A DNA stretch of 64,000 nucleotides from NCBI GenBank assembly GCA_963674955.2, contig CAXXKR010000001.1, positions 744,001 to 808,000 of the forward strand, in the 5' to 3' direction. Origin of the DNA: G963674955 sp963674955 (GTDB lineage: Bacteria; Desulfobacterota; Desulfovibrionia; Desulfovibrionales; Desulfovibrionaceae). Below are positions 49,333 to 57,182 of the stretch, piece after piece (positions within the stretch are counted from its first letter, which is position 1; each line of letters opens with the position of its first letter). The position numbers were made by a program, and so were the translations under genes. The notes beneath the pieces were generated by a model. That model ran no database searches. It had not been told where the DNA came from and was given only the letters and a program-made list of their open reading frames with translations.

Positions 49333-49895
49333 GCCTATTGAAACCTCCTACAATCCACTTACCCCTAACTTTGGGCATGGACCATTTTTTTATGGGCAGA
49401 GAAATGGCCTCGGTCCTTCGGACCACTTTGCGGCGATTTTAAGGTGGACAGTTCTACGTGACCCCAAACCGCTCTACCAAAGGTCCGAACGCCTTCTCCT
49501 CTTCATGAATCAACCGTCCGCACAACCGAAAGAAGGTCAAGCACTGGAGGTTTACCAGTTTTAGGAAATGGCCGACCGGCCAACCACTACCACCTCTGGG
49601 GAAGGAAACGGAGCGTGCCTTGATATGTTTGTTGAGTGACCTTGACGGATTGATGGAGGCGATGGTAGCTGTCGATGTTCGAAAATGGACTTTTTTCTTT
49701 GATATTGCTCGTCTGCCGGGGGGCAGGCAGACAGGAAAGGAAGAAGCTACCCTGATTGCGGATTTGATCAAGGGCGTAAGTATGCAAAAAGTGACCGCCG
49801 GTCATTTTATGACATAAAAAATGTCCGGGGGGCGAGCCCTTCGTCTGTTTCATTATATTGTGATGGTCTATCCATGCGAAATGAGGAGTACTCAC
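49333..49895. other. Non-coding stretch upstream of the Liv operon
   Basis: About 560 bases. 49360-49450 contains short inverted motifs (GGTCCTTCGGACC, TGGACCATTTTT, GGTGGACAG) that look like insertion-sequence end debris. A minus-strand frame at 49454-49771 is open but has biased, non-protein-like composition. A G/C-rich hairpin (GTCTGCC..GGCAG) lies near 49708-49730. The Liv promoter must be in the last 150 bases, but I see no clear -35/-10. Confidence 0.5.
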
Positions 49896-51059
49896 ATGCG
49901 AAAATTTTTTGTCACACTTTTTGTTGTCAGTCTGCTACTGGTGGCTGTCGCCGTTTCGGCCGAACCTGTCAAAATCGGCATGATCACAACCTTGTCCACC
50001 AAGGCCGGGTATCTGGGTGAGGATATTCGTGACGGCTTCCAACTCGCCATCGAGCAGGAAGGCGGAAAACTCGGCGGTGTCCCCGTTGATCTGCTGGTGG
50101 ACGACGATCAGCGTAAACCCGACAAGGCCAAACAAATCGCCGACCGATACATGAAAAAGGACGGCATCAAGATTATGACTGGCATCGTCTTCTCCAATGT
50201 GGCCCTGGCCGTCGCGCCCAAGGTTGTACGCAGCGGTGTCATCTACATCAGTGCCAACGCCGGTCCCTCGATGCTGGCAGGCGAGAACTGCAACCCCAAC
50301 TATTTCAGCGTCTCCTACCAGAACGATAATCTGGACGAAGTCGTCGGCCAGTATGCCACGGACGACGGTATCAAGGACGTCTACCTGATCGCCCCCAACT
50401 ATCCTGCGGGCAAGGACCATCTGGCCGGATTTAAGCGGTTCTACAAGGGCAAAATCTCCGGAGAGGTCTACACCAAACTCGGTCAGGCCGACTACGCCCC
50501 GGAAATCGCCAACATCCGGGCTGCCAAGCCGTCCGCCGTCTTTTTCTTCCTGCCGGGAGGCATGGGTATCAACTTCATCAAGCAGTACGGCCAAGCCGGT
50601 CTGAACAAAGAAATCCCTCTGCTGGGCCCTGCGTTCTCCTTTGACGAACGTCTTCTCGGCGCGGTCGGTGACGCAGCTCTCGGCACCATTAATGGTTCCC
50701 AGTGGAACCATGATCTAGACAACGTCGCCAACAAGCAATTTGTCGAGGCCTTCCGCGCCAAGTACGGCCGCACCCCGACTTTGTATGCCAGTCAGGGCTA
50801 CGACGCTGCCCGCCTCATCGGCAGCGGGCTCAAAGCCGTGAAGGGCGATGTATCCGACATCGCTGCTTTCCGGGCTGCCGTGAAGAAGGCCGACTTCGAC
50901 TCGGTTCGGGGCAAATTCAAGTTTGGCAACAACAACCATCCGATTCAGGATTTTTATGTCCGCGAAGTGGTCAAGACCGCCGACGGCAAGACCACCAACA
51001 AAACCATCAAAAAGGTTTTCACCGATCATGTGGATGCCTACGCCGATTTCTGCAAGTAA
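49896..51059 (+). CDS. Liv-type ABC transporter periplasmic binding protein
   Basis: 387 residues from the ATG at 49896, which has GAGGAG seven bases upstream. Signal peptide 1-22 (..VAVSA-EPVKIG). The mature protein is a class I periplasmic binding fold (peripla_BP_6) with KIGMITTLSTKAGYLGEDIRDGFQLAIEQ, VDLLVDDDQRKPDKAKQIADRY and IYISANAGPSMLAGENCNPNYF. It captures a branched-chain amino acid or another small amide or acid ligand; homologues bind varied substrates, so the ligand is open. It is the first of five co-directional transporter genes. Confidence 0.9.
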   Translation: MRKFFVTLFVVSLLLVAVAVSAEPVKIGMITTLSTKAGYLGEDIRDGFQLAIEQEGGKLGGVPVDLLVDDDQRKPDKAKQIADRYMKKDGIKIMTGIVFSNVALAVAPKVVRSGVIYISANAGPSMLAGENCNPNYFSVSYQNDNLDEVVGQYATDDGIKDVYLIAPNYPAGKDHLAGFKRFYKGKISGEVYTKLGQADYAPEIANIRAAKPSAVFFFLPGGMGINFIKQYGQAGLNKEIPLLGPAFSFDERLLGAVGDAALGTINGSQWNHDLDNVANKQFVEAFRAKYGRTPTLYASQGYDAARLIGSGLKAVKGDVSDIAAFRAAVKKADFDSVRGKFKFGNNNHPIQDFYVREVVKTADGKTTNKTIKKVFTDHVDAYADFCK

Positions 51060-51075
51060 ACAACCAAGGAGAAGA

Positions 51076-51104
51076 GCGGGCACGGCTGCATCGGCCGGGC
51101 CCGC
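51076..51104 (+). terminator. Hairpin between the binding-protein and permease genes
   Basis: GCGGGC (51076-51081) pairs with GCCCGC (51099-51104), with GGC/GCC pairing possible inside. Without a T-run it is better seen as an attenuating or RNA-stabilising stem that would favour binding-protein expression, as is common in Liv operons. Confidence 0.45.
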
Positions 51105-51113
51105 CCGTCATTC

Positions 51114-52028
51114 ATGCTTCTTTTTATTGAACAGTTCCTCAATGGCCTACAACTCGGCGTGATGCTCTTCCTCATGTCCGCCGGGCTGACGCTGGTGTTC
51201 GGCATCATGCGGGTCATCAATCTGGCCCATGGTTCCCTGTACATGGTTGGGGCCTATGTGGCCGCCACCGTGGCCCATCTGACCGGCAGCTTTCTGCTTG
51301 GGCTGTTGGCAGCATTACCTGCTGCCGCCATCGTGGGCATGCTGATGGAGGTGGTGGTGCTTCGCGTCCTCTATGACCGGGACCATCTCGATCAGGTGCT
51401 GGCCACCTTCGGGCTGATCCTTTTCTTCAATGAGCTGACCCGCATCATCTGGGGTCGTCAACCATTGTTCATGGATGTCCCAGCCTGGCTGTCCGGGACA
51501 GTGGAGATCATTCCGGGCGTGCCGTATCCCGCCTACCGCCTCGCCATCATCGCTGTCGGCGGTATTGTCGCCGCGTTCCTGTACCTCCTTTTCAAAAAGA
51601 CTCGGCTCGGTATGCAGATTCGGGCAGGTGCCGTGAACAGGGAGATGATCGCGGCACTCGGTGTCAACATCACCCTACTCTATACCCTGGTATTCGGACT
51701 GGGCGCACTGCTGGCCGGGTTGGCCGGTGTCATGGCCGGACCCATCTTTGCCGTGGAATCAGGCATGGGTGAGTCCATACTCATCTTGACGTTCGTGGTC
51801 ATCGTCATTGGCGGCATCGGCTCCACGCGAGGAGCCATGGTGGCCGCCATGCTGGTGGGCATGGTCGATACATTGGGCCGTGTTTTCCTGCCGGACCTGT
51901 TGCGGCTCTTTTTCTCTCCTGCCGTAGCCGACGGTGCCGGTGCGTCGCTGGCTTCCATGTCCGTCTACATTCTGATGTCCGCCATACTCATATGGCGGCC
52001 GCAGGGGTTGTTCCCCAAACAAGGTTAG
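51114..52028 (+). CDS. livH: Liv-type ABC transporter permease (LivH)
   Basis: 304 residues with eight or so membrane segments. The LivH pattern is clear: LLFIEQFLNGLQLGVMLFLMSAGLTLVFGIMRVINLAHGSLYMVGAY at the N-terminus and the cytoplasmic loop GMQIRAGAVNREMIAALGVN near 165. It forms the inner-membrane channel with LivM. It lies 54 bases after the binding protein and 6 bases before livM. Confidence 0.93.
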   Translation: MLLFIEQFLNGLQLGVMLFLMSAGLTLVFGIMRVINLAHGSLYMVGAYVAATVAHLTGSFLLGLLAALPAAAIVGMLMEVVVLRVLYDRDHLDQVLATFGLILFFNELTRIIWGRQPLFMDVPAWLSGTVEIIPGVPYPAYRLAIIAVGGIVAAFLYLLFKKTRLGMQIRAGAVNREMIAALGVNITLLYTLVFGLGALLAGLAGVMAGPIFAVESGMGESILILTFVVIVIGGIGSTRGAMVAAMLVGMVDTLGRVFLPDLLRLFFSPAVADGAGASLASMSVYILMSAILIWRPQGLFPKQG

Positions 52029-52034
52029 GCTGCG

Positions 52035-53024
52035 ATGAAGCGTCCTGTTTCCCGATTTGCATTATTGCCTCTGCTTATCGTGGCGATCCTTGCGGTCCTG
52101 CCGCAGGTGGCGGACGCCATGGACAACCAATACGTTGTTTCCCTGTGCAGTCGATTCCTGCTTTATGCTCTGGCCGCAGTCAGCCTCGACCTCATCCTCG
52201 GCTACGGCGGCATGGTCAGTCTGGGTCATGCCGCATACGTGGGTGTCGGTGCATACGTTGTCGGCATCCTCACCATGCATTGTCAGGATATGTCGCTCCT
52301 CATGGAGTGGCCCATGAAGATCGCTGGCACGGACAACGCCCTGATCACCATTCCGGCTGCTGTGATCGTGTCCGGCATCGTTGCCTGCATCTTCGGCTCG
52401 CTTTGCCTTCGCACCCGAGGCATGTACTTCATTATGATCACCCTCGCCTTTGCTCAGATGGGTTTCTATTTTTTTGTCTCGCTCGAGGCCTACGGCGGGG
52501 ACGACGGCCTGAGCTTGTGGTCCCGTAACACATTGCCCGGTCTCGACCTTGCCAACGACACGACGTTCTATTATCTGTGCCTCGGCGCGCTGACCCTATT
52601 CCTGTTCCTGTCCTATCGGCTGGTCAACTCACGCTTCGGGCGGGTCGTTCGCGGCTGCAAAGAAAACGAGCTGCGTATGGAGGTGCTCGGCTTCTCCACC
52701 TACCGCTACAAGTTGATCTGTTTCACCATCGCCGGTGCGGGCGCTGGTCTGGCAGGCGCGTTGCTCGCCAACCAGAGCGAGTTCGTCAGCCCCGGCATGA
52801 TGCAATGGACGCACTCTGGTGAGTTGCTGGTCATGGTCATTCTCGGCGGCATGGGCAGCCTGATCGGTCCGGTGCTGGGCGCGTTTTCCCTCCTGACCAT
52901 GGAAGAAGTCCTGGCCGCGTATACCGAGCACTGGATGGTCTTCCTCGGACCCTTCCTGATCATCGTCATCCTGTTTGCCAAGCGTGGCATCTACGGTCTG
53001 CTGGGAGAGGACAACAATGCATAG
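52035..53024 (+). CDS. livM: Liv-type ABC transporter permease (LivM)
   Basis: 329 residues, membrane-spanning. LivM features are LDLILGYGGMVSLGHAAYVGVGAY near 55 and the loop RVVRGCKENELRMEVLGFSTYRYKL near 207. A hydrophobic N-terminus could be mistaken for a signal peptide. The stop overlaps the livG start by eight bases. Confidence 0.93.
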   Translation: MKRPVSRFALLPLLIVAILAVLPQVADAMDNQYVVSLCSRFLLYALAAVSLDLILGYGGMVSLGHAAYVGVGAYVVGILTMHCQDMSLLMEWPMKIAGTDNALITIPAAVIVSGIVACIFGSLCLRTRGMYFIMITLAFAQMGFYFFVSLEAYGGDDGLSLWSRNTLPGLDLANDTTFYYLCLGALTLFLFLSYRLVNSRFGRVVRGCKENELRMEVLGFSTYRYKLICFTIAGAGAGLAGALLANQSEFVSPGMMQWTHSGELLVMVILGGMGSLIGPVLGAFSLLTMEEVLAAYTEHWMVFLGPFLIIVILFAKRGIYGLLGEDNNA

Positions 53025-53781
53025 GTCCATCCTCGAAGTGAAGAATCTCGACAAACGGTACGGTGCGGTCCATGCCACCCGAAATTTGTCCATCGATGTC
53101 ATTGAGGGAGAGGTCCACGCTCTGATCGGTCCCAACGGCGCAGGCAAGACCACGCTCATGCGGCAACTCAGCGGCCAGGTCATGCCCGACAGCGGTAGAA
53201 TATTTCTTCATGGCAGAGACATCACCCGTTTTCCAATTCATCGCCGTGCCCATCTGGGCCTGGGGCGTTCATTCCAGATCACGCAGGTCTTCGACCATCT
53301 GAGCGTGGAGGACAATCTGGCCTTGGCCGTACAAGCGCGCATGGGGTGCAGCTTTCGTTTCTGGAAAAACGTCCGGCATGACCAACAGCTCCTCGTGCCT
53401 ACCCGCGCGGCCATGGAACGATGCGGTCTTGCTGAACGGGCAGGGGAGTTTGCCGGAAGCCTTTCGCATGGCGAAAAACGCCAACTCGACATGGGCATGG
53501 CCCTGGCCGGGAATCCGACGCTCCTGCTTATGGACGAACCCATGGCGGGCATGGGGCCGGGCGGTACGGTCAAGATGACCGAATTGATCTTGTCACTCAA
53601 GGGTTCCATTTCCCTTCTGCTTGTCGAGCATGACGTGGACGTGGTATTTTCCTTGGCCGATCGCATCACGGTTCTTGTCTACGGCGAGGCCATCGCCACG
53701 GGCACGCCTGATGAGATTCGCTGCCACAGCGCGGTGCAGGAAGCCTACCTCGGCGAGGAGATGTGCCATGTTGCACCTTGA
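53017..53781 (+). CDS. livG: Liv-type ABC transporter ATPase (LivG)
   Basis: 254 residues from the ATG at 53017 inside the end of livM. Walker A GPNGAGKTT (about 39-47), the LivG-specific LGLGRSFQITQVFDHLSVEDNL, signature LSHGEKRQLDMGMALAG, Walker B LLLMDEPMAGMG and H-loop LVEHDVDVVF. The signature reads LSHGE instead of LSGGE, which is common in LivG. It overlaps livF by 14 bases. Confidence 0.93.
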   Translation: MHRSILEVKNLDKRYGAVHATRNLSIDVIEGEVHALIGPNGAGKTTLMRQLSGQVMPDSGRIFLHGRDITRFPIHRRAHLGLGRSFQITQVFDHLSVEDNLALAVQARMGCSFRFWKNVRHDQQLLVPTRAAMERCGLAERAGEFAGSLSHGEKRQLDMGMALAGNPTLLLMDEPMAGMGPGGTVKMTELILSLKGSISLLLVEHDVDVVFSLADRITVLVYGEAIATGTPDEIRCHSAVQEAYLGEEMCHVAP

Positions 53782-54469
53782 CGGCGTCGAAACATTCTAC
53801 GGCAACAGTCAGGCACTTTTCGGCATCGATTTCACCATGGCGGCGGGTGAGGTCGTCACCTTGCTTGGTCGCAACGGCATGGGCAAGACCACCACCGTAA
53901 AAACCATCATGGGAATGATGCCCGCTCGAAAAGGGACCATCACCTTTGAAGGGAAAGAGATACAGAATCGTCCTAGCCATGTGATCGCCCGCCTCGGGTT
54001 CGGGCTAGTGCCGGAAGGCCGGCAGATATTCGGTTCCCTGACGGTCATGGAGAACCTCATCGCCACCGAGGCGAATTACAAGCTGTCAGATACTCCCTAC
54101 GATCTGGATCACGTACTCTCCATCTTTCCCAAGTTAGCTGACCGGCTTGGGAATCAGGGTAACCAGCTTTCCGGCGGCGAGCAGCAGATGCTGGCCATTG
54201 CCCGGGCACTGATGACCAATCCAAAATTGTTGATTCTGGACGAGGCCACGGAAGGCCTTGCACCGCTGGTGCGCGAAGAAATCTGGAAGGGACTTGGCAT
54301 CCTTAAGGAACGCGGTGAGTCTATTCTGGTCATTGACAAGAATCTCAAGTCGCTGCTCAGGATAGCCGACCGCCATTACATTCTGCACAAGGGCAGGGTC
54401 GTGTGGCAAGGAAACTCAGAAGAGTTGGCCGCTGACACGAAGCTGAAGGGCCAGTACCTCGGCATTTAA
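53768..54469 (+). CDS. livF: Liv-type ABC transporter ATPase (LivF)
   Basis: 233 residues from the ATG at 53768. Walker A GRNGMGKTT (about 35-43), LVPEGRQIFGSLTVMENL (the LivF hallmark), signature LSGGEQQMLAIARAL, Walker B LLILDEATEGLAP. The usual H-loop His is replaced: the site reads ILVIDKNLKSLL, with Asp-Lys where other members often have E-Q/H. It is the last transporter gene; a broken ArsC-like gene follows 25 bases on. Confidence 0.92.
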   Translation: MLHLDGVETFYGNSQALFGIDFTMAAGEVVTLLGRNGMGKTTTVKTIMGMMPARKGTITFEGKEIQNRPSHVIARLGFGLVPEGRQIFGSLTVMENLIATEANYKLSDTPYDLDHVLSIFPKLADRLGNQGNQLSGGEQQMLAIARALMTNPKLLILDEATEGLAPLVREEIWKGLGILKERGESILVIDKNLKSLLRIADRHYILHKGRVVWQGNSEELAADTKLKGQYLGI

Positions 54470-54494
54470 TCTGCTGAAAGACAATGGATAAAGA

Positions 54495-54734
54495 ATGTCT
54501 TTTGTTCTCGTTCACTACCCAAGCTGAGCCACATCCCGCAAAGTTGAGTCTTGGTTGGAAGAAAAGGGCGTGGAGTTCGAAATTCGGCACATCATCAAGG
54601 AAACCCCGACACGGGAGGAATTCCTTGCATGGCAGAAAGTTGTCGGTGTCGACAAAAAGAAATTCGTTAATACCAACGGCAAGAAATACAAGAGTGACCT
54701 ACCTCCTTCAATGGTCCATACACCTGACATTTAG
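54495..54734 (+). pseudogene. ArsC/Spx-family remnant with in-frame TGA at the catalytic Cys position
   Basis: From ATG 54495 the frame reads MSFVLVHYPS, TGA (54525-54527), then ATSRKVESWLEEKGVEFEI, HIIKETPTREEFLAW and KKFVNTNGKKYK, ending at TAG 54732-54734. This matches the thioredoxin-like ArsC/Spx family, whose catalytic Cys sits exactly where the TGA is (C-x-x-S/C-R-K). After KKYK the expected C-terminal 30-35 residues, including the K-R-P motif, are missing, so the gene is truncated near the island edge. The TGA may be a nonsense mutation or a selenocysteine codon; I see no convincing SECIS hairpin. Confidence 0.7.
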
Positions 54735-54793
54735 GCTGGACCAGTTTTCGGGAAGCAGGTCATTGTTACTGGCTGTGGGGAAGAGGAGAACGG

Positions 54794-54827
54794 AAAAAAA
54801 GGGCTTACAGATTATTACTGTAAACCC
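54794..54827 (-). terminator. Terminator of tRNA-Glu
   Basis: On the minus strand GGGTTTACAG-N7-CTGTAAGCCC forms a 9-pair stem with one mismatch followed by TTTTTTT, 12 bases after the tRNA 3' end. It is part of the island repeat, so a second copy exists at 33961-33992. Confidence 0.9.
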
Positions 54828-54886
54828 TTTGTGAAATTTGGCGTCCCCAAGGGGATTTGAACCCCTGTTACCGGCGTGAAAGGCCG
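54796..54886. repeat. Right island repeat (attachment site within tRNA-Glu)
   Basis: 91 bases matching 33961-34052, covering the tRNA-Glu terminator and the tRNA 3' half through the anticodon stem. Beyond 54886 the sequence is the intact tRNA 5' half, absent at the left copy, so this side carries the functional gene. Confidence 0.9.
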
Positions 54887-54916
54887 ACGTCCTGGGCCAG
54901 GCTAGACGATGGGGAC
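54839..54916 (-). tRNA. tRNA-Glu (anticodon UUC)
   Basis: On the minus strand the gene runs from GTCCCCA to TGGGGAC-G-CCA, 78 bases with the CCA encoded. The anticodon loop CTTTCAC gives UUC; the T-arm is GGGG-TTCAAAT-CCCC. It is very close to the E. coli tRNA-Glu sequence. Its 3' half is duplicated at 33961, marking island insertion; tRNA-Gln lies 12 bases upstream and is probably co-transcribed. Confidence 0.96.
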
Positions 54917-54928
54917 GCTGCTATATGT

Positions 54929-55003
54929 TGGCTGGGCTGCAAGGACTCGAACCTTGATTAACGGAGCCAGAACCCGTCGTCCTGCCAATTGAACGACAGC
55001 CCA
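54929..55003 (-). tRNA. tRNA-Gln (anticodon CUG)
   Basis: The minus strand starts TGGGCTG and ends CAGCCCA-G-CCA, 75 bases with CCA encoded. The anticodon loop TTCTGGC gives CUG; the T-arm is AAGG-TTCGAGT-CCTT. The U1-A72 end is typical of tRNA-Gln. It precedes tRNA-Glu on the same strand. Confidence 0.94.
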
Positions 55004-55074
55004 AAACCAGAACCGATGAACTATAGTCTCAGACCGGTCTTGTCAACCAGAATGTGACTTTGAAGCGCAAATAT

Positions 55075-55551
55075 TTAGACAGCCCTGGCGAGGCTGCGGG
55101 TGCGCTTTTTAAGCTTGTTGATCTTTCTGCGCACGATCTCGCGGTCCTTGCGGGACTGCGTCGCTTCCCTCTTGGCCCGCAACTCCCTGATCTCGCGCTT
55201 GATGGTCAGAATCTGATCCTTGTACGGGGAGACGGTGCTGTCCTCTGTGATGCCGAACACTTCCTTGATGGCAGCAAGGATTTCGTCCTTGTTCATGCCG
55301 GAAACGCCTGCGATGGCGGGCAGCTTGGCCATGACCATCTCTCTGAGTTCCTTTGCGGTCATCTTGTCCAGGGGCTTGGACAGACCCAGGCTCTCAAAGC
55401 TGACGACGATCGCGCCTTCTTTCTTTTTTTCTTCCGGAGCGGCCTCTTCGGCCACAGGAGCTTCGGCCTCTTCGACTGCTTCCACAGCCTCGGGCGCTTC
55501 CTGGGTCTCTTCGGCAACGGCCTCGGTGGTTTCCTTGACTTCCTCGCTCAT
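55075..55551 (-). CDS. Hypothetical protein with acidic N-terminus and helical, basic C-terminus
   Basis: 158 residues; the ATG at 55551 is five bases after AGGAGG, and an ATG one codon earlier is possible. Residues 1-50 are Glu/Ala-rich and acidic. The middle (KPLDKMTAKELREMVMAKLPAIAGVSGMNKDEILAAI) resembles the Rho N-terminal/SAP-type helix-extended-loop-helix, and the last 50 residues are strongly basic and helical (EIRELRAKREATQSRKDREIVRRKINKLKKRTRSL). This suggests a nucleic-acid or ribosome-associated protein. I do not recognise a name. It lies downstream of the DUF721 gene, 33 bases apart. Confidence 0.7.
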   Translation of the reverse strand: MSEEVKETTEAVAEETQEAPEAVEAVEEAEAPVAEEAAPEEKKKEGAIVVSFESLGLSKPLDKMTAKELREMVMAKLPAIAGVSGMNKDEILAAIKEVFGITEDSTVSPYKDQILTIKREIRELRAKREATQSRKDREIVRRKINKLKKRTRSLARAV

Positions 55552-55584
55552 CATATCCTCCTTGAACCCTGTCGGGCGAAATTC

Positions 55585-56082
55585 TTATTTGTCTTCCTTT
55601 TCTGCGAACATTCGCACATAGGCCCTGTAACAACGGCCTATGGCCGAATCCTCGCTGATGTCGTGCAATAGCGAACCGAGTTTCCCCGGTTTTTCCGGAG
55701 CCTTGGGGGGTCCGGCTTTGACCGGCTTTTCTTGCCCGTCCAGCGGAACTCTGCCACTTAACAGCTCAAACAGCACTTTGTCAAAGACTTCCTCACCGAA
55801 AAATTCATTGATCTTTTCCAGTATCAACGGGGACAGGAAAGAGGCCTCCTGAACCACTATGGGGTCTTCGGCGGCCAGGATCAAAGTCTTGTTCCTGTGC
55901 CCCAGGGGACGCGCCATCCTGGAGGTCTCGGGCCCCAGTATCCGCTCCCAGTTCTTCCAGAGCCGCACAAGGCGCAGGCTGCCCTTGGTGTCCAGGCCGC
56001 GCAGCAGTCCGGACAGCAGTTCGCTGGAGGGGGCGGGCCTTTTCCACCTTGATTGCATGTTCTGGCGTCTGTCGAAGATCAT
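55585..56082 (-). CDS. DUF721/DciA-like protein
   Basis: 165 residues. The DUF721 core (about 20-110) has LVRLWKNWERILGPETSRMARPLGHRNKTLILAAEDPIVVQEASFL, the usual pattern of a Trp-containing KH-like domain. In many bacteria lacking DnaC this family includes DciA, which loads the DnaB helicase; whether this copy does so is not known. The start could also be the Met eight codons on. It is followed by the basic hypothetical protein on the same strand. Confidence 0.75.
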   Translation of the reverse strand: MIFDRRQNMQSRWKRPAPSSELLSGLLRGLDTKGSLRLVRLWKNWERILGPETSRMARPLGHRNKTLILAAEDPIVVQEASFLSPLILEKINEFFGEEVFDKVLFELLSGRVPLDGQEKPVKAGPPKAPEKPGKLGSLLHDISEDSAIGRCYRAYVRMFAEKEDK

Positions 56083-56132
56083 GGTTTTTTCCCGGTCTAG
56101 GAAAGTATAATTATAGGAACGCCGAGTCTTGA

Positions 56133-56187
56133 CGCAAGATATATTTTTGGTTAGGTCATATTTATGTCTATATCAAGATATATTGAT
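56133..56187 (+). promoter_or_regulatory. SahR-type operator pair upstream of sahR
   Basis: ATCAAGATATATTGAT (56172-56187) is a nearly perfect inverted repeat, ATCAA-N6-TTGAT, of the kind expected for an ArsR-family site. A second, degenerate copy (CGCAAGATATATTTTT, 56133-56148) shares 11 bases, CAAGATATATT, and overlaps a TTGACG that could be the -35 element. The site lies 80 bases before the sahR start. Confidence 0.65.
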
Positions 56188-56267
56188 TTAGGCCGTTGCG
56201 CCTCACAATTCGCCGGGGGTTGTTTCAGGTTGTCCGGCATGCCGCGCATGGCTTTCAGGGCCGCGAG

Positions 56268-57182
56268 ATGAAACTGATCAGTTTCTGCAAGGCATTGTCC
56301 GACGTGACCCGCGTCCGGCTGGTCAACATCCTGGCGCGCTACGAACTGAACGTCGGGGAGATAGTCCAGGCCCTGGACATGGGCCAGTCGCGAATCTCGA
56401 GGCATCTCAAGATACTTGCGGATTCCGGGCTTCTGGAGTGCCGCCGCGACGGGCTTTGGGCCTTTTACAAGGCAGCGGAATCCGGGCCGGGCAAGATGTT
56501 TCTGGACGCCGCATCCGATCTGCTGGCCGAGGACGAGACCCTGGCGGACGACCTGGACAGGGCCAGGCAGGTGGTCCGGGACCGGGCAGTTGTTTCCCGG
56601 CAGTTTTTCGATTCCATCGCCTCGGAATGGCAGCGATTGCGCCAGGACGTGCTGGGCGATTTCGACCTGGCCGGAAAGGTGCGGGAAAGTCTTCCCGAGT
56701 CCTGCCCGGTGCTGGCCGACCTGGGCTGCGGACTGGGAGACATGATCGACGCCCTGCGGGGCAAGGCGGACAAGATCATCGGCGTGGACAACTCGCCGAG
56801 GATGCTGGACCTTGCCGGGCAGAGGCTGGCCGGAGTCAAGGGACTCAGCCTGCGCATCGGCGAACTGAGCCATTTGCCGCTCAAGGACGGCGAGGCGGAC
56901 TGCGCGGTCATGTCCATGGTCCTGCACCACATGTCCCAGCCCGTGGACGCGCTGCTCGAATCCTCAAGGGCCATGAAGAGCGGCGGCGAGTTGATAATCG
57001 TGGATTTCGACAAGCACGAGAACGAGTCCATGCGCAAGGAATACGGCGACCACAGACTGGGCTTCGACAGGCCCAAGCTGGAGGGCTGGCTCACGGAGGC
57101 CGGGTTCAAGGTGGCGGGCCAGGAGCTTTTCCCGGTGCGCAAGGGTTTGACCGTTTTCGTGCTCAAGGCGAAAAAGAAGTGA
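56268..57182 (+). CDS. sahR: ArsR-family regulator with SAM-methyltransferase-like domain (SahR)
   Basis: 304 residues. N-terminal ArsR winged helix (about 1-85; FCKALSDVTRVRLVNILARYELNVGEIVQAL, QSRISRHLKILADSGLL) joined to a class I methyltransferase-type fold (about 135-260; VLADLGCGLGDMID as SAM/SAH-binding motif I, DNSPRMLDLAG as motif II). In Deltaproteobacteria this architecture is SahR, a repressor that senses S-adenosylhomocysteine and controls ahcY and methionine-cycle genes. ahcY begins 59 bases downstream. The ATG at 56268 lacks a strong ribosome site; upstream in-frame TTG is less likely. Confidence 0.85.
   Translation: MKLISFCKALSDVTRVRLVNILARYELNVGEIVQALDMGQSRISRHLKILADSGLLECRRDGLWAFYKAAESGPGKMFLDAASDLLAEDETLADDLDRARQVVRDRAVVSRQFFDSIASEWQRLRQDVLGDFDLAGKVRESLPESCPVLADLGCGLGDMIDALRGKADKIIGVDNSPRMLDLAGQRLAGVKGLSLRIGELSHLPLKDGEADCAVMSMVLHHMSQPVDALLESSRAMKSGGELIIVDFDKHENESMRKEYGDHRLGFDRPKLEGWLTEAGFKVAGQELFPVRKGLTVFVLKAKKK

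Larger units (their letters stand above)
33961..54886. mobile_element. tRNA-Glu genomic island of about 20.9 kb
   Basis: A direct repeat of 92 and 91 bases (one indel) marks both ends: 33961-34052 and 54796-54886. The right copy is the 3' half of an intact tRNA-Glu gene plus its terminator; the left copy is an orphan tRNA 3' half. This is the usual scar of tyrosine-integrase insertion. Inside are a giant glucan synthase, a signalling pair, a Liv-type transporter, IS3 remnants and truncated genes. No integrase, relaxase or phage gene is visible, so the element is probably decayed and immobile. Confidence 0.85.

Noticed and set aside
49454..49771. 105-codon minus-strand frame upstream of the Liv operon
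   Set aside because: No ribosome site, odd composition, and it overlaps insertion-sequence debris; no family resemblance seen.
54525..54580. Clear SECIS hairpin after the TGA in the ArsC-like gene
   Set aside because: Only short, weak pairings (for example CCA with TGG) are possible by eye, so selenocysteine insertion is left as a hypothesis.
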